A stretch of DNA of 64,000 nucleotides from Micromonospora ferruginea (GTDB taxonomy: Bacteria; Actinomycetota; Actinomycetes; Mycobacteriales; Micromonosporaceae), in the NCBI RefSeq assembly GCF_013694245.2, contig NZ_CP059322.2, forward strand, positions 6,637,062 to 6,701,061. The letters run 5' to 3'. Both the position numbers and the translations under genes were made by a program. Below, in pieces: positions 16,981 to 24,768 of this stretch. Under the pieces are notes generated by a model. The model did no database searches, was not told the DNA's origin, and worked only from the letters and a program-made list of their open reading frames with translations. Each line of letters opens with the position of its first letter. The stretch's first letter is position 1.

Positions 16981-18180
16981 ATGGCTTCGGTGATCGTCAG
17001 CGGCGCGCGGACCCCGATGGGGCGCCTGCTGGGCAACCTCAAGGACCTCCCGGCGACCAGGCTCGGTGGCATCGCGATCAAGGCGGCGCTGGAGCGCGCC
17101 GGCGTGGCACCCGACCAGGTGCAGTACGTGATCATGGGGCAGGTGCTCCAGGCCGGCGCCGGCCAGATCCCGGCGCGGCAGGCGGCCGTGGAGGCCGGCA
17201 TCCCGATGTCCACCCCGGCGCTGACCATCAACAAGGTCTGCCTCTCCGGGCTGGACGCGATCGCGCTGGCCGACCAGCTCATCCGGGCCGGCGAGTTCGA
17301 CGTCGTGGTCGCCGGCGGCATGGAGTCGATGACCAACGCCCCGCACCTGCTGCTCGGCCAGCGCTCCGGCTACAAGTACGGCGACGTGACGGTCAAGGAC
17401 CACATGGCCCTCGACGGCCTCACCGACGCCTGGGACTGCTGCTCGATGGGCGAGTCCACCGAGCGCCACGGCGCGCGGCACGGCATCACCCGCGAGGAGC
17501 AGGACACCTTCGCGGCCACCAGCCACCAGCGTGCCGCCGCCGCGCAGAAGAACGGCCACTTCGCCGAGGAGATCACCCCGGTGATCATCCCGCAGCGCAA
17601 GGGCGACCCGGTGGTGATCAGCGAGGACGAGGGCATCCGGCCGGACACCACCGCCGAGTCGCTGGGCCGGCTGCGGCCCGCCTTCGCCAAGGACGGGACC
17701 ATCACCGCCGGCAGCTCCTCGCCGATCTCCGACGGCGCCGCCGCCGTGGTCGTGATGAGCAAGGCCAAGGCGACCGAGCTGGGGCTCACCTGGCTGGCCG
17801 AGATCGGCGCGCACGGCAACGTGGCCGGGCCGGACAACTCCCTGCACTCGCAGCCGTCCAACGCCATCAACCACGCCCTGAAGAAGGGCGGCCTGGGCCT
17901 CGACGACCTCGACCTCATCGAGATCAACGAGGCGTTCGCGGCGGTCGGCATCCAGTCCAGCCGTGACCTCGGCATCAGCGCGGACAAGGTCAACGTCAAC
18001 GGCGGCGCGATCGCGCTCGGCCACCCGATCGGCATGTCCGGCGCCCGGCTGGTGCTCACCCTCGCGCTGGAGCTGAAGCGTCGGGGCGGCGGCACCGGGG
18101 CGGCCGCGCTCTGCGGCGGCGGCGGTCAGGGCGACGCGCTGATCATCCACGTGCCGACGGGCGGCGAGTCGCACGCGTGA
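16981..18180 (+). CDS. Acetyl-CoA C-acetyltransferase (thiolase)
   Basis: Condenses two acetyl-CoA to acetoacetyl-CoA, or cleaves it, feeding the hydroxybutyryl-CoA and crotonyl-CoA steps carried out by other genes here. The 399-residue protein has the nucleophilic cysteine in NKVCLSGLDA (about Cys87), the histidine in EINEAFAAV...GGAIALGHPIG, and the second cysteine in CGGGGQGDA near the end. ATG 16981 has GGAGG nine bases upstream. It overlaps the meaB start by four bases (GTGA), so the two are made together. I do not name it phaA or atoB because context supports either direction. Confidence 0.96.
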   Translation: MASVIVSGARTPMGRLLGNLKDLPATRLGGIAIKAALERAGVAPDQVQYVIMGQVLQAGAGQIPARQAAVEAGIPMSTPALTINKVCLSGLDAIALADQLIRAGEFDVVVAGGMESMTNAPHLLLGQRSGYKYGDVTVKDHMALDGLTDAWDCCSMGESTERHGARHGITREEQDTFAATSHQRAAAAQKNGHFAEEITPVIIPQRKGDPVVISEDEGIRPDTTAESLGRLRPAFAKDGTITAGSSSPISDGAAAVVVMSKAKATELGLTWLAEIGAHGNVAGPDNSLHSQPSNAINHALKKGGLGLDDLDLIEINEAFAAVGIQSSRDLGISADKVNVNGGAIALGHPIGMSGARLVLTLALELKRRGGGTGAAALCGGGGQGDALIIHVPTGGESHA

Positions 18181-19169
18181 GTGACGTGACCATCCCGGCC
18201 ACCGGTCCGGTGCGCCGCAGCCGGGACGTACCCCTGCTGGTCGAGCGGGCCCGCGCGGGCGACCCCCGCGCGGTCGCCCGGCTGATCACCCTGGTCGAGT
18301 CCGGCGACGAGGTGCTGCCGCAGGTCGCGGCCGCGCTGGCGCCCTACGCCGGGCACGCCCAGGTGGTCGGCCTGACCGGTTCGCCGGGCGTGGGCAAGTC
18401 GACCACCACGAACGAGCTGGTACGCGCGCTGCGGGCGCGCGGTCACCGGGTCGGCGTGCTGGCCATCGACCCGTCCAGCCCGTTCACCGGCGGGGCGATC
18501 CTCGGCGACCGGGTCCGGATGCAGGACCACGCCACCGACCCCGGTGTCTACATCCGCTCCATGTCCAGCCGGGGCCACCTCGGCGGGCTCTCCGCCGCGA
18601 CGCCCCAGGCGGTCCGCGTGCTGGAGGGTGCCGGCTGCGACGTGGTGCTGGTCGAGACGGTCGGGGTCGGGCAGGCCGAGGTGGAGGTGGCCTCGCTGGC
18701 CGACACCACGCTGGTGCTGCTCGCCCCGGGCATGGGCGACGCGATCCAGGCGGTCAAGGCCGGCATCCTGGAGATCGCCGACGTCTTCGTGGTCAACAAG
18801 GCCGACCGGGACGGCGTCGACGCCACCGTGCGCGACATCCAGGGCATGATCGCGCTCGGCGAGCGCGCGCCGGGGGAGTGGCGTCCGCAGGTGGTGCGCG
18901 CGATCGCCGCCCGCGCCGAGGGCATCGACGACATCGCGGCCGCGATCGACAAGCACCGCGACTGGCTGGAGCGCCACGACGAGCTGCGCCGCCGCCGGGA
19001 GGCGCGGGCCGCCGCCGAGATCGAGGCCATCGCGCTGGGCACGCTGCGGAACCGCATCGGCTCGCTGCGCGACGGTACGCAGCTCGCCACGCTCGCCGCC
19101 CAGGTGGCCAAGGGCGCCACCGACCCGTACGCGGCGGCCGACGAACTGGTGGCCCAGCTCGGCTCCTGA
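18177..19169 (+). CDS. meaB: MeaB/ArgK family GTPase chaperone of a B12 mutase
   Basis: G3E-type GTPase that loads and protects adenosylcobalamin in methylmalonyl- or isobutyryl-CoA mutase. The 330-residue protein has Walker A GSPGVGKST, switch residues in DPSSPFTGGAILGDRVRM, ETVGVGQ (Walker B side) and the guanine-recognition NKAD. The old name LAO/AO transport ATPase for this family is misleading. The GTG start at 18177 overlaps the thiolase stop. The mutase it probably serves, icmA, is the second gene downstream. Confidence 0.94.
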   Translation: MSDVTIPATGPVRRSRDVPLLVERARAGDPRAVARLITLVESGDEVLPQVAAALAPYAGHAQVVGLTGSPGVGKSTTTNELVRALRARGHRVGVLAIDPSSPFTGGAILGDRVRMQDHATDPGVYIRSMSSRGHLGGLSAATPQAVRVLEGAGCDVVLVETVGVGQAEVEVASLADTTLVLLAPGMGDAIQAVKAGILEIADVFVVNKADRDGVDATVRDIQGMIALGERAPGEWRPQVVRAIAARAEGIDDIAAAIDKHRDWLERHDELRRRREARAAAEIEAIALGTLRNRIGSLRDGTQLATLAAQVAKGATDPYAAADELVAQLGS

Positions 19170-19234
19170 CCCACCACGCTCCCGGGGCTTGTACGCTCCC
19201 GGGGTCGGTTCGGGCGAGGGGATGGGGATCAGGC

Positions 19235-19648
19235 GTGGAGCACGAGGCTACGCAGGAGCTGTCGAGGACGCCGGACGCCACGGCGGGCGGGACGACGCAC
19301 GTCGCCGACGAGGTGGTGGAGAAGATCGCGGTGGCCGCCGCGAAGTCCGTGCCCGGCGTGGCCGAGCTGGGCGGCGACGTGGCCCGGTTCTTCAACGCCG
19401 TGTTCGACCGGGTCGGGCTGGACCAGCTCGGCGACGCCCGGCGCGGCTGCTCGGCGCACGTCACCGACGGCGCGGCCGTGGTCAACCTGGTCATCGTGAT
19501 CGACGGCGGTCACCCGGTCCCGCAGGTCACCGACGGGGTGCGGGCCGCGGTCACGTCCGCGGTCGAGGCCTACGGCCTGCGCGTCGACGAGATCAACATC
19601 CGGGTGGACGACGTCGCGATCGGCGATCCCGGCGAATCCGTGCGCTGA
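19235..19648 (+). CDS. Asp23/Gls24-like envelope stress protein
   Basis: 137-residue acidic protein with an Asp23 (Gls24, DUF322) domain: VADEVVEKIAVAAAKSVPGVAEL, then VNLVIVIDGGHPVPQVTDGVRAAVTSAVEAYGLRVDEINIRVDDV. Family members bind the membrane side or respond to envelope stress; the exact job is unknown. It sits between meaB and icmA but has no evident link to acyl-CoA chemistry. The GTG at 19235 is the likely start and a hairpin follows the stop, so it can be a unit with meaB (65-bp gap). Confidence 0.82.
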   Translation: MEHEATQELSRTPDATAGGTTHVADEVVEKIAVAAAKSVPGVAELGGDVARFFNAVFDRVGLDQLGDARRGCSAHVTDGAAVVNLVIVIDGGHPVPQVTDGVRAAVTSAVEAYGLRVDEINIRVDDVAIGDPGESVR

Positions 19649-19673
19649 CCGGCGGTCCCGCCGCCAGGCGTGA

Positions 19674-19719
19674 ATCTTGGTACGGGGGCGCCCCTGGAGG
19701 GGCCATCTCATACCAAGAT
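19674..19719 (+). terminator. Hairpin after the Asp23-like gene
   Basis: 9-bp arms ATCTTGGTA / TACCAAGAT (19674-19682 and 19711-19719) enclose GC-rich palindromic bases, 26 bases after the stop. It separates this transcript from icmA. Confidence 0.55.
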
Positions 19720-19807
19720 CTCCGCAGGGGTGAGCGCGGGCGATGCCTGCGATCTTCGGATGGTCTGCCGAAGAGCGCTGCTCCGGGTTACCGGCCGGTA
19801 CGCACAT

Positions 19808-19823
19808 CCTTAGCGATCGTTCA
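19808..19823 (+). promoter_or_regulatory. Shared acyl-CoA operator, site D (icmA)
   Basis: CCTTAGCGATCGTTCA, 53 bases before the icmA start, with the palindromic core CGATCG. It is nearly identical to the site before the hydroxyacyl-CoA dehydrogenase 15 kb away (14 of 16). Confidence 0.6.
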
Positions 19824-19875
19824 GGCTGGCGTTCTACACTCGGTCTTCACGAGGACCCGAGGAGGAGCTCCGCGC

Positions 19876-21564
19876 ATGGACGCTGACGAGATCGCCGCTG
19901 GCCGGGCCCGCTGGCAGGCCCGCTACGACGCCGCCCGCAAGCGCGACGCGGACTTCACCACGCTCTCCGGCCTGTCGGTCGACCCGGTGTACGGCCCGCC
20001 GGAGGGGACCGCGTACCCCGGTTTCGAGCGGATCGGCTGGCCGGGCGAGTTCCCGTACACCCGGGGGTTGCACCCGACCGGCTACCGCGGACGGGCCTGG
20101 ACCATCCGGCAGTTCGCCGGCTTCGGCAACGCCCGGCAGACGAACGAGCGCTACAAGATGATCCTCGGCGCCGGTGGCGGCGGGCTCTCCGTCGCCTTCG
20201 ACATGCCGACGCTGATGGGCCGCGACTCGGACGACCCGCAGTCGCTCGGCGAGGTCGGCCACTGCGGCGTGGCCATCGACTCGGCCGCCGACATGGAGGT
20301 GCTCTTCGACGGCATCGACCTGGCCGGGGTGACCACCTCGATGACCATCTCCGGCCCGGCCGTGCCGGTGTTCTGCATGTACCTGGTCGCCGCCGAGCGC
20401 CAGGGCGCCGACCTGTCCACGCTGGACGGCACGCTCCAGACGGACATCTTCAAGGAGTACATCGCGCAGAAGGAGTGGCTGTTCGACCCCGAGCCGCACC
20501 TGCGCCTGATCGGCGACCTGATGGAATACTGCGCCGCCGAGATCCCGCGCTACAAGCCGCTCTCGGTCTCCGGCTACCACATCCGCGAGGCCGGCTCGAC
20601 CGCCGCGCAGGAGCTGGCGTACACGCTGGCCGACGGCTTCGGCTACGTCGAGCTGGGCCTGTCGCGCGGGCTGGACGTCAACGTCTTCGCCCCCGGGCTG
20701 AGCTTCTTCTTCGACTCCCACCTCGACTTCTTCGAGGAGATCGCCAAGTTCCGCGCCGCCCGCCGGATCTGGGCCCGCTGGCTGCGCGACGTCTACGGCG
20801 CCACCAGCGAGAAGGCGCAGTGGCTGCGGTTCCACACCCAGACCGCCGGGGTGTCGCTGACCGCGCAGCAGCCGGTCAACAACGTGGTACGCACCGCGGT
20901 GGAGGCCCTCGCGGCGGTGCTCGGCGGCACCAACTCGCTGCACACCAACGCGCTGGACGAGACGCTCGCGCTGCCCACCGACGAGTCCGCCGAGATCGCC
21001 CTGCGTACCCAGCAGGTGCTGATGGAGGAGACCGGGGTGACGAACGTGGCCGACCCGCTCGGCGGCGCCTGGTACGTCGAGGCGCTCACCGACCGGATCG
21101 AGGCCGAGGCGGAGGCGATCTTCGCCCGGATCAAGCAGCTCGGCGGCGACGGCCCGCACAAGATCGGCCCGATGACCTCGGGCATCCTGCGCGGCATCGA
21201 GGACGGCTGGTTCACCGGGCACATCGCCGAGTCGGCGTTCGCCTACCAGCAGGCGCTGGAGAAGGGCGACAAGAAGATCGTCGGCGTCAACTGCCACACC
21301 GGCACGGTCGCCAAGGAGCTGGAGATCCTGCGCATCTCGCACGAGGTGGAGCTGGAGCAGCGCCGGGTGCTGGCCGAGCGCAAGTCGGCCCGCGACGACG
21401 CCGCGGTCGGCGCCGCCGTACGCCGGATGGTGGAGGTCGGCCGGACCGGGGAGAACATGATCCCGGCGATGCTGGACGCGGTCCGCGCCGAGGCCACCCT
21501 GGGCGAGATCTGCGACGCGCTGCGCGCCGAGTGGGGCGTCTACCGCGAGCCCGCCCGCTTCTAG
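19876..21564 (+). CDS. icmA: Isobutyryl-CoA-mutase-type acyl-CoA mutase, large subunit
   Basis: Adenosylcobalamin-dependent carbon-skeleton mutase, large (substrate-binding) subunit, 562 residues, with no B12-binding domain of its own. The substrate-defining residues fall at F80 (WTIRQFAGF) and Q198 (KEYIAQKEW), the pair known for isobutyryl-CoA mutase. Methylmalonyl-CoA mutase has Tyr and Arg there. The enzyme would interconvert isobutyryl-CoA and n-butyryl-CoA, joining valine catabolism to the ccr pathway. The small subunit (icmB) is not in the window and must lie elsewhere. ATG 19876 has GGAGGAG upstream. Its stop codon is part of a 62-bp palindrome. Confidence 0.93.
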   Translation: MDADEIAAGRARWQARYDAARKRDADFTTLSGLSVDPVYGPPEGTAYPGFERIGWPGEFPYTRGLHPTGYRGRAWTIRQFAGFGNARQTNERYKMILGAGGGGLSVAFDMPTLMGRDSDDPQSLGEVGHCGVAIDSAADMEVLFDGIDLAGVTTSMTISGPAVPVFCMYLVAAERQGADLSTLDGTLQTDIFKEYIAQKEWLFDPEPHLRLIGDLMEYCAAEIPRYKPLSVSGYHIREAGSTAAQELAYTLADGFGYVELGLSRGLDVNVFAPGLSFFFDSHLDFFEEIAKFRAARRIWARWLRDVYGATSEKAQWLRFHTQTAGVSLTAQQPVNNVVRTAVEALAAVLGGTNSLHTNALDETLALPTDESAEIALRTQQVLMEETGVTNVADPLGGAWYVEALTDRIEAEAEAIFARIKQLGGDGPHKIGPMTSGILRGIEDGWFTGHIAESAFAYQQALEKGDKKIVGVNCHTGTVAKELEILRISHEVELEQRRVLAERKSARDDAAVGAAVRRMVEVGRTGENMIPAMLDAVRAEATLGEICDALRAEWGVYREPARF

Positions 21565-21624
21565 GTGCAAGGAGGGGCCCCCGCTTAACACACGTGTGTT
21601 AAGCGGGGGCCCCTCCTTGCACCT
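21563..21624. terminator. Perfect 62-bp palindrome overlapping the icmA stop codon
   Basis: Loopless perfect palindrome with 31-base arms centred on CACGTG. The left arm begins with the AG of the icmA TAG stop and contains GGAGGGGCCCCCGCTTAACA, the family core also seen near 16.4, 36.9 and 44.0 kb. The RNA hairpin would form immediately behind the terminating ribosome. Confidence 0.8.
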
Positions 21625-21703
21625 CTGAGCAGGGGGTGAGAGTCGCAACGTCGCCGTTGCGGCTGAGCGGAGTTCGGTGCGACACGTGCGAGACTAGACA
21701 ACC

Positions 21704-22621
21704 ATGAGCGACCCACGGATCACCTCGTCGATCTTCACCCGCGGCGCGGTCGACCTCAGCGCGCTGCGCACCCCCGCACCGGCCGACACCTCTCCCGCCA
21801 CACCGTCCCAGGGCGGCCCGCCCACCGGGCTGCCGGGCAGCCCCGCCGGCTCGGCCGCCGTGATCGACGTGACCGAGGCGAACATCCAGTCCGAGGTGCT
21901 CGAACGCTCGCTCAGCACACCGGTCGTGGTCTTCTTCGGCGCCGCCGGCTACCCGGAGAGCGACCAGTTCGCCCCGGTGCTGGAGCGGCTGGCCGCCGAG
22001 GGCGCCGGAGCCTGGCTCCTGGCCCGGGTCGACGTGCAGCAGCAGCCCCGGCTCGCGCAGATGTTCCAGCTCCAGGCGCTGCCCACCACGTACGCCATCG
22101 TCGGCGGCCGTCCGGTCGACGCCTTCGGCGGCCCGCTGCCCGAGTCGGAGCTGCGCAAGTGGCTCCAGGCCGTGCTCAAGTCCGCCGGGGTCACCGTGGC
22201 CGAGCCGGAGGACCCGCGGCTCGACGCGGCCGACGACGCGCTGATGAGCGGCGACCTGGACGCCGCCGAGGCGGAATACCGCAAGATCCTGGCCGAGTCC
22301 CCGGCCGACGCGGCGGCGGAGGCCGGGCTGGCGCAGGTCGGGTTGGCCCGCCGGGTGTCCGGCGCCGACCCGCAGGGTGCGCTCGACGCCGCGGCCGCCG
22401 CCCCGGACGACGTGGACGCCCAGTTGCTGGCCGCCGACATCGAGGTGCTCAGCGGCCTGGCCGAGCAGGCCTACCAGCGGCTGGTCGGCGTGGTCCGCCG
22501 GACCGCCGGCGAGGAGCGGGACCGGGCACGCCAGCACCTGATCAGCCTGTTCACCATCGCCGGCCCGGACGACCCCGCGGTGGCCGCCGCCCGACGCGCA
22601 CTGGCCAGCGCGTTGTTCTGA
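21704..22621 (+). CDS. Thioredoxin-fold/TPR protein (YbbN/CnoX-like)
   Basis: 305-residue cytoplasmic protein. After a Pro/Gly-rich N-terminal 50 residues comes a thioredoxin fold (about 52-165: VIDVTEANIQSEVLERSL.TPVVVFFGAAG). The usual CxxC is replaced by AAGYPES, so it cannot be a disulfide reductase. The second half is helical and TPR-like (DDALMSGDLDAAEAEYRKILAESPAD). This is the layout of YbbN/CnoX holdase-type co-chaperones. A protein-folding role is inferred from that family. ATG 21704 is the only good start. It follows the icmA palindrome and stands apart from the arginase-like gene. Confidence 0.85.
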   Translation: MSDPRITSSIFTRGAVDLSALRTPAPADTSPATPSQGGPPTGLPGSPAGSAAVIDVTEANIQSEVLERSLSTPVVVFFGAAGYPESDQFAPVLERLAAEGAGAWLLARVDVQQQPRLAQMFQLQALPTTYAIVGGRPVDAFGGPLPESELRKWLQAVLKSAGVTVAEPEDPRLDAADDALMSGDLDAAEAEYRKILAESPADAAAEAGLAQVGLARRVSGADPQGALDAAAAAPDDVDAQLLAADIEVLSGLAEQAYQRLVGVVRRTAGEERDRARQHLISLFTIAGPDDPAVAAARRALASALF

Positions 22622-22686
22622 ACCAGACGTACGCCCGCGCGGGCCGGCGCGCCGCCGGCCCGCCCGACCACCGAGGACGGGAGCCC

Positions 22687-23901
22687 ATGATGCGCCGGAT
22701 CGCCGTCCTCGACGCGCCGACGAACCTCGGGCTGCGCCCGCCCACGGCCAGCTCCGTTCCCGGCTGCGCCAAGGCGCCCGGCGCGCTGCGCGACCACGGC
22801 CTGCTGGCCCGGCTGCGCGCCCGCGACGCCGGCTGTCTCACCCCGCCCCGGTACGACCCCGGCGACTGGCGACCCGGCGACGGCGTCTGCCACGCGCCGG
22901 AGATCTCCACGTACTCGGCGGCGCTGGCCGACCGGATCGGCGCGATCATCGACCGTGGCGAGTTCCCGCTGGTGCTCGGCGGGGACTGCTCGGTGCTGCT
23001 CGGTTCGGCGCTGGCCATGCACCGGCTCGGCGAGGCGGTGGGCGGGCGGATCGGGCTGGTCTTCGTGGACGGCCACTCCGACTTTCGGCACCCCGGCAAC
23101 GCCTCCTACGTCGGCGCGGCGGCGGGGGAGGACCTGGCGCTGGTCACCGGCCGGGGGCAGCCCGACCTGGCCGCGATCGAGGGGCGACGTCCCTACTTCC
23201 GCGACGTCGACGTGGTGGTGCTGGGCATCCGCGCGCAGGACGAGTACCGGCTCGACCTCCAGGCGGCCGGCATCACCACCCGCCCGGTGCCGGCGCTGCG
23301 CGCCGAGGGCGCGGCCCGGACCGCGCAGTGGGCGCACGAGCAGCTCGTGGACTGCGCCGGCTACTGGGTGCACATCGACGTCGACGTGCTCGACCCGGCG
23401 GTGATGCCCGCCGTCGACGCGCCCGACCCGGGCGGGATCGCCTTCGCCGAGCTGGAGATCCTGCTCGCCGGGCTGGTAGACACCCCGCACTGCCTCGGCG
23501 TCGAGCTGACCGTCTTCGACCCCGACTACGACCCGGACGGCGCGTACGCGGCGGAGATCGTCAACACCGTGGTGGCGGGCCTCGCCCCGGTCGTCGCCCC
23601 GGGCGCCCTGCCGCCCCGGCTGCTGCCGTCCGGCCCGGTCGCCCCGGGGCCCCGCGCGGGCAACGGCCGCCCGGAGCGCGGCGCGGTGCCCGTACCCGCC
23701 GTCGCGGTCGACCCGATCGGCCCGCCGGCGGCCGTCGACGGTTCCCGTCCGGGGGAGCCGGCCCTGCCGTGGCAGCCGGCGCCCGACGCGGAGGCACCCG
23801 GCGCGGCCGTCGGCCCCGGGTTGCTCCGCCGTGTCGCGGTGCCCGACGCGGACACCCCGCCGGCCGGGGACGGGCCGCCGGCCGCCGACGACCCGGCCTG
23901 A
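22687..23901 (+). CDS. Arginase/agmatinase family hydrolase with long tail
   Basis: Manganese ureohydrolase fold, residues 1 to about 300. Metal ligands are visible in GGDCSV, VDGHSDFRHPG (about 127) and IDVDVLDPAVMPAVDAPDPGG. The substrate could be arginine, agmatine, formiminoglutamate or another guanidino compound; the sequence does not decide. The last 100 residues are Pro/Ala/Gly-rich and look disordered, which is unusual for this family. Either of two adjacent ATGs (22687, 22690) may be used. A 16-bp tandem repeat begins at the stop codon. Confidence 0.87.
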   Translation: MMRRIAVLDAPTNLGLRPPTASSVPGCAKAPGALRDHGLLARLRARDAGCLTPPRYDPGDWRPGDGVCHAPEISTYSAALADRIGAIIDRGEFPLVLGGDCSVLLGSALAMHRLGEAVGGRIGLVFVDGHSDFRHPGNASYVGAAAGEDLALVTGRGQPDLAAIEGRRPYFRDVDVVVLGIRAQDEYRLDLQAAGITTRPVPALRAEGAARTAQWAHEQLVDCAGYWVHIDVDVLDPAVMPAVDAPDPGGIAFAELEILLAGLVDTPHCLGVELTVFDPDYDPDGAYAAEIVNTVVAGLAPVVAPGALPPRLLPSGPVAPGPRAGNGRPERGAVPVPAVAVDPIGPPAAVDGSRPGEPALPWQPAPDAEAPGAAVGPGLLRRVAVPDADTPPAGDGPPAADDPA

Positions 23902-23970
23902 GCGGGGCCCGGCCTGAGCGGCGCCTGGTCTGAACGGCGCCTGGCCTGAGCGGCGCCTGGCCTGAGCGGC
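23895..23970. repeat. 16-bp tandem repeat beginning at the arginase-like stop codon
   Basis: About 4.75 units of GGCCTGAGCGGCGCCT (starts at 23895, 23911, 23927, 23943, 23959). The first unit contains the TGA stop of the preceding gene, and each later unit carries TGA in the same relative place. The repeat fills most of the gap between two convergent genes. Confidence 0.8.
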
Positions 23971-23995
23971 GGGGACGACGGCCCGGGGCGGGTGG

Positions 23996-24766
23996 TCAGG
24001 CGAACAGGACGAGTGGCCGGTCGGCGTCCCGGACGCCGACGAAGCAGGCGGCGGTCACCCGGGAGCCCTGCGCGACCCGGCGCACGCCGTGCACCCGTGC
24101 CGCGTCGAACATCAGCAGGTCGCCCTGGCCGGGCTCGCAGGACCAGTGCGGCTCGCCGAGCTGCTCCCGGTCGAGGCCGTAGTCGGTCCGACGCCGCGCG
24201 TCGTACGTGCCCTCGTCCGACCACAGCGACCAGAAATCGACCTGGCCGCCGTTGCCGCGCGGCGGCACCTCGAGGTAGACGTTGGTGCCGATCCGGCGGC
24301 GCAGCCCGTGTGCGGCCAGCAGCGGGATGGCCCGCTGGTCGATGTGCGGGTTGGCGTGCCCGCCGGCCGGCCAGCGGCGGATGACGCCGGGGAGCATCAG
24401 CCGCCCGTCGTGCCGGGCCACCGTGGCGCCGGCCGGCCACATCTCGTCCAGCCGCAGCCGTAGCTCGTCGAGGGGCGACAGGCGACCGGCGAAGATCTCC
24501 TCCCGCACCAGGGCGAGCGTGTCGGCGGCCGTCTCCAGGTAACGCCGCTCGTGCGCGGGGGACTCGGCCGCCTCGCCGATCGAGGTGCCGATGCTCTGGA
24601 AGTCGCCGGTCAGGGTGTAGCGCGCCCGCTCGCACGCCTCGACCACCCGGGGCAGCACCGCGCGGCAGGCCGGCGGCGGGTGGAAGCCGCGGACCCAGAT
24701 GGCGTCCAGCGTCCCCTCGGCGAGCTGGGCGAGGGTGACCGCGTTCAGCTCCTCGGCGTGCTTCAC
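23996..24766 (-). CDS. 2-oxoglutarate/Fe(II)-dependent oxygenase
   Basis: Predicted hydroxylase of 256 residues. The iron triad is H-x-D in NPHIDQRAI with a distal His in ARVHGVRR, and a likely 2OG-binding Arg lies in QGSRVTAACF. HxD rather than HxG/A argues for hydroxylation and against halogenation. The end is DRPLVLFA. The GTG start at 24766 lies two bases after the PhzF-like stop, so the genes are translated together. It is the last gene of the peptide-PhzF-oxygenase unit. The substrate is unknown; it could be a free amino acid or the 62-residue peptide. Confidence 0.82.
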   Translation of the reverse strand: MKHAEELNAVTLAQLAEGTLDAIWVRGFHPPPACRAVLPRVVEACERARYTLTGDFQSIGTSIGEAAESPAHERRYLETAADTLALVREEIFAGRLSPLDELRLRLDEMWPAGATVARHDGRLMLPGVIRRWPAGGHANPHIDQRAIPLLAAHGLRRRIGTNVYLEVPPRGNGGQVDFWSLWSDEGTYDARRRTDYGLDREQLGEPHWSCEPGQGDLLMFDAARVHGVRRVAQGSRVTAACFVGVRDADRPLVLFA

Positions 24767-24768
24767 GG

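Noticed and set aside
19649..19875. Looked for a cobalamin riboswitch before icmA
   Set aside because: No B12-box-like segment was found. The gap holds a terminator hairpin and the shared operator instead.
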